Source: Rhodococcus opacus (lineage in GTDB: Bacteria > Actinomycetota > Actinomycetes > Mycobacteriales > Mycobacteriaceae). From it: a stretch of 64,000 nt of DNA. Shown piece after piece: positions 63,465 through 64,000 of the stretch (the first letter of the stretch is position 1; each line of letters starts with the position of its first letter). Where the stretch lies: assembly GCF_012396235.1 (NCBI RefSeq), contig NZ_JAAXPA010000003.1:124001-188000 (forward strand), read 5' to 3'. Under the pieces are notes generated by a model, which had not been told where the DNA came from, did no database searches, and worked only from the letters and a program-made list of their open reading frames with translations. The translations under genes were made by a program, and so were the position numbers.

Positions 63465-64000
63465 AGCGCACGCACCGGGTTGGCCAGCGTGCCGATTCCG
63501 CCGAGCGTGATCTCGGCACGGTCACCCGGTTTGACTGGGCCGAGCGTGAACGGGCAACCGGTGAGCACGACGTCTCCCGGACCGAGGGTCAGATACCGGG
63601 TGAGATGGACCAGTTGCTCGGACACGTTCCAGGCCAGCTGCCGGGTGGACGCCTCGGCCACCGTCACGCCGTTGACGCGCACCGCGATCGGCACGTCCCC
63701 GGAGCCGAGATTCGTCTCGATCCACGGTCCCAGCGGGGTGAAACCGTCGCCATGTTTCGCCTGGGTGAGCTTGTCGTCCAACGCTGTCTGCTCCACCGCG
63801 GTGACGTCGTTGCCGATCGTGTATCCGAGGATCGCGGACGGGACGTCCCCGGGGCGCAGGCGGCGGCAGGTGCGGCGGATGACGACGGCCAGCTCGCCCT
63901 CGACGTTGACCTGCCCCAGCCCTTCGTCGACCACGATCGGATCCTCAGGGCCGATCACCGTGCGCGTCGACTTCATGAACGCCTGCAACGGGAGGTCGCG
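63461..64000 (-). CDS. Fumarylacetoacetate-hydrolase-family protein (5' end beyond window)
   Basis: The 180 visible codons show the FAH core: IVVDEGLGQVNVEGELAVVI with metal-binding acidic residues, ILGYTIGNDVTAVEQ, GFTPLGPWIET and the C-terminal PGDVVLTGCPFTLGPVKPGD. Members cleave acyl-pyruvates or hydrate 2-oxo-pent-4-enoates in aromatic catabolism. The frame is open at base 64000, so the N-terminus is missing. Its stop overlaps the broken SDR gene by four bases, so the two were one operon. Confidence 0.88.
   Translation of the reverse strand, partial: RDLPLQAFMKSTRTVIGPEDPIVVDEGLGQVNVEGELAVVIRRTCRRLRPGDVPSAILGYTIGNDVTAVEQTALDDKLTQAKHGDGFTPLGPWIETNLGSGDVPIAVRVNGVTVAEASTRQLAWNVSEQLVHLTRYLTLGPGDVVLTGCPFTLGPVKPGDRAEITLGGIGTLANPVRAL

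Overview
The window comes from a high-GC, mycolic-acid-bearing actinomycete, most likely Rhodococcus or a close Nocardiaceae relative. It carries the end of pks13 with accD4, two Emb arabinosyltransferases, aftA, dprE1/dprE2, glfT1/glfT2, a Wzm/Wzt-type exporter, an antigen-85-like mycolyltransferase, an MspA-type porin and a Bpa-type proteasome activator. GTGA/ATGA start-stop overlaps and GTG starts are common. The species is not settled by the sequence alone.

Layout. 1-2.2 kb: 3' end of pks13 overlapping accD4 (mycolate condensation). 2.2-19 kb: arabinan locus, embB - emb - (XRE/map pair, GT-C protein, MspA porin, small membrane protein) - aftA - dprE2 - dprE1, with a GtrA-family gene divergent from dprE1. 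19-24 kb: PIN protein, HSL-type hydrolase, HtrA-like protease, F420/FMN-type oxidoreductase, enoyl-CoA hydratase, SRPBCC protein. 24-31.5 kb: nucleotide-sugar region with rmlC-rmlA and rmlB, then a methyltransferase, a flippase-like protein, an LpxA-like acyltransferase, a DegT aminotransferase and a Gfo/Idh dehydrogenase. The last three look like a 2,3-diamino-sugar (GnnA/GnnB-like) pathway. 31.5-41.4 kb: thioredoxin-reductase-like protein with its XRE-cupin regulator, SGNH lipoprotein, large GT-C/YfhO-like proteins, GT2, glfT2 and a TylF-like methyltransferase. 41.5-45.1 kb: an rsgA gene split by an IS607-type element with a decayed tnpA and an intact 599-residue TnpB. 45.3-48.6 kb: glfT1-wzt-wzm and bpa. 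48.7-64 kb: housekeeping and accessory genes, three tRNAs, an antigen-85-like protein, a secreted 5'-nucleotidase, Pat aminotransferase, an ArsR/ArsI-CadI metal module, a broken SDR gene and an FAH-family gene leaving the window.

How the genes work together. RmlA/B/C make dTDP-rhamnose for the linker. GlfT1 and GlfT2 build galactan, which Wzm/Wzt probably exports. DprE1/DprE2 make decaprenyl-phospho-arabinose, which AftA and the Emb proteins use to build arabinan. Pks13/AccD4 and the antigen-85-like enzyme make and attach mycolates. The MspA-type porin would sit in that outer membrane.

Most notable: (1) the TnpB element inside rsgA, whose TnpB 3' end contains strong inverted repeats and whose putative guide would be the rsgA sequence just beyond the element; (2) an LpxA-like acyltransferase with a GnnA/GnnB-like gene pair in an organism not expected to make lipid A; (3) several families of dispersed palindromes between genes; (4) near-perfect operators at two ArsR genes. 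All calls come from reading the sequence; no database search was run.
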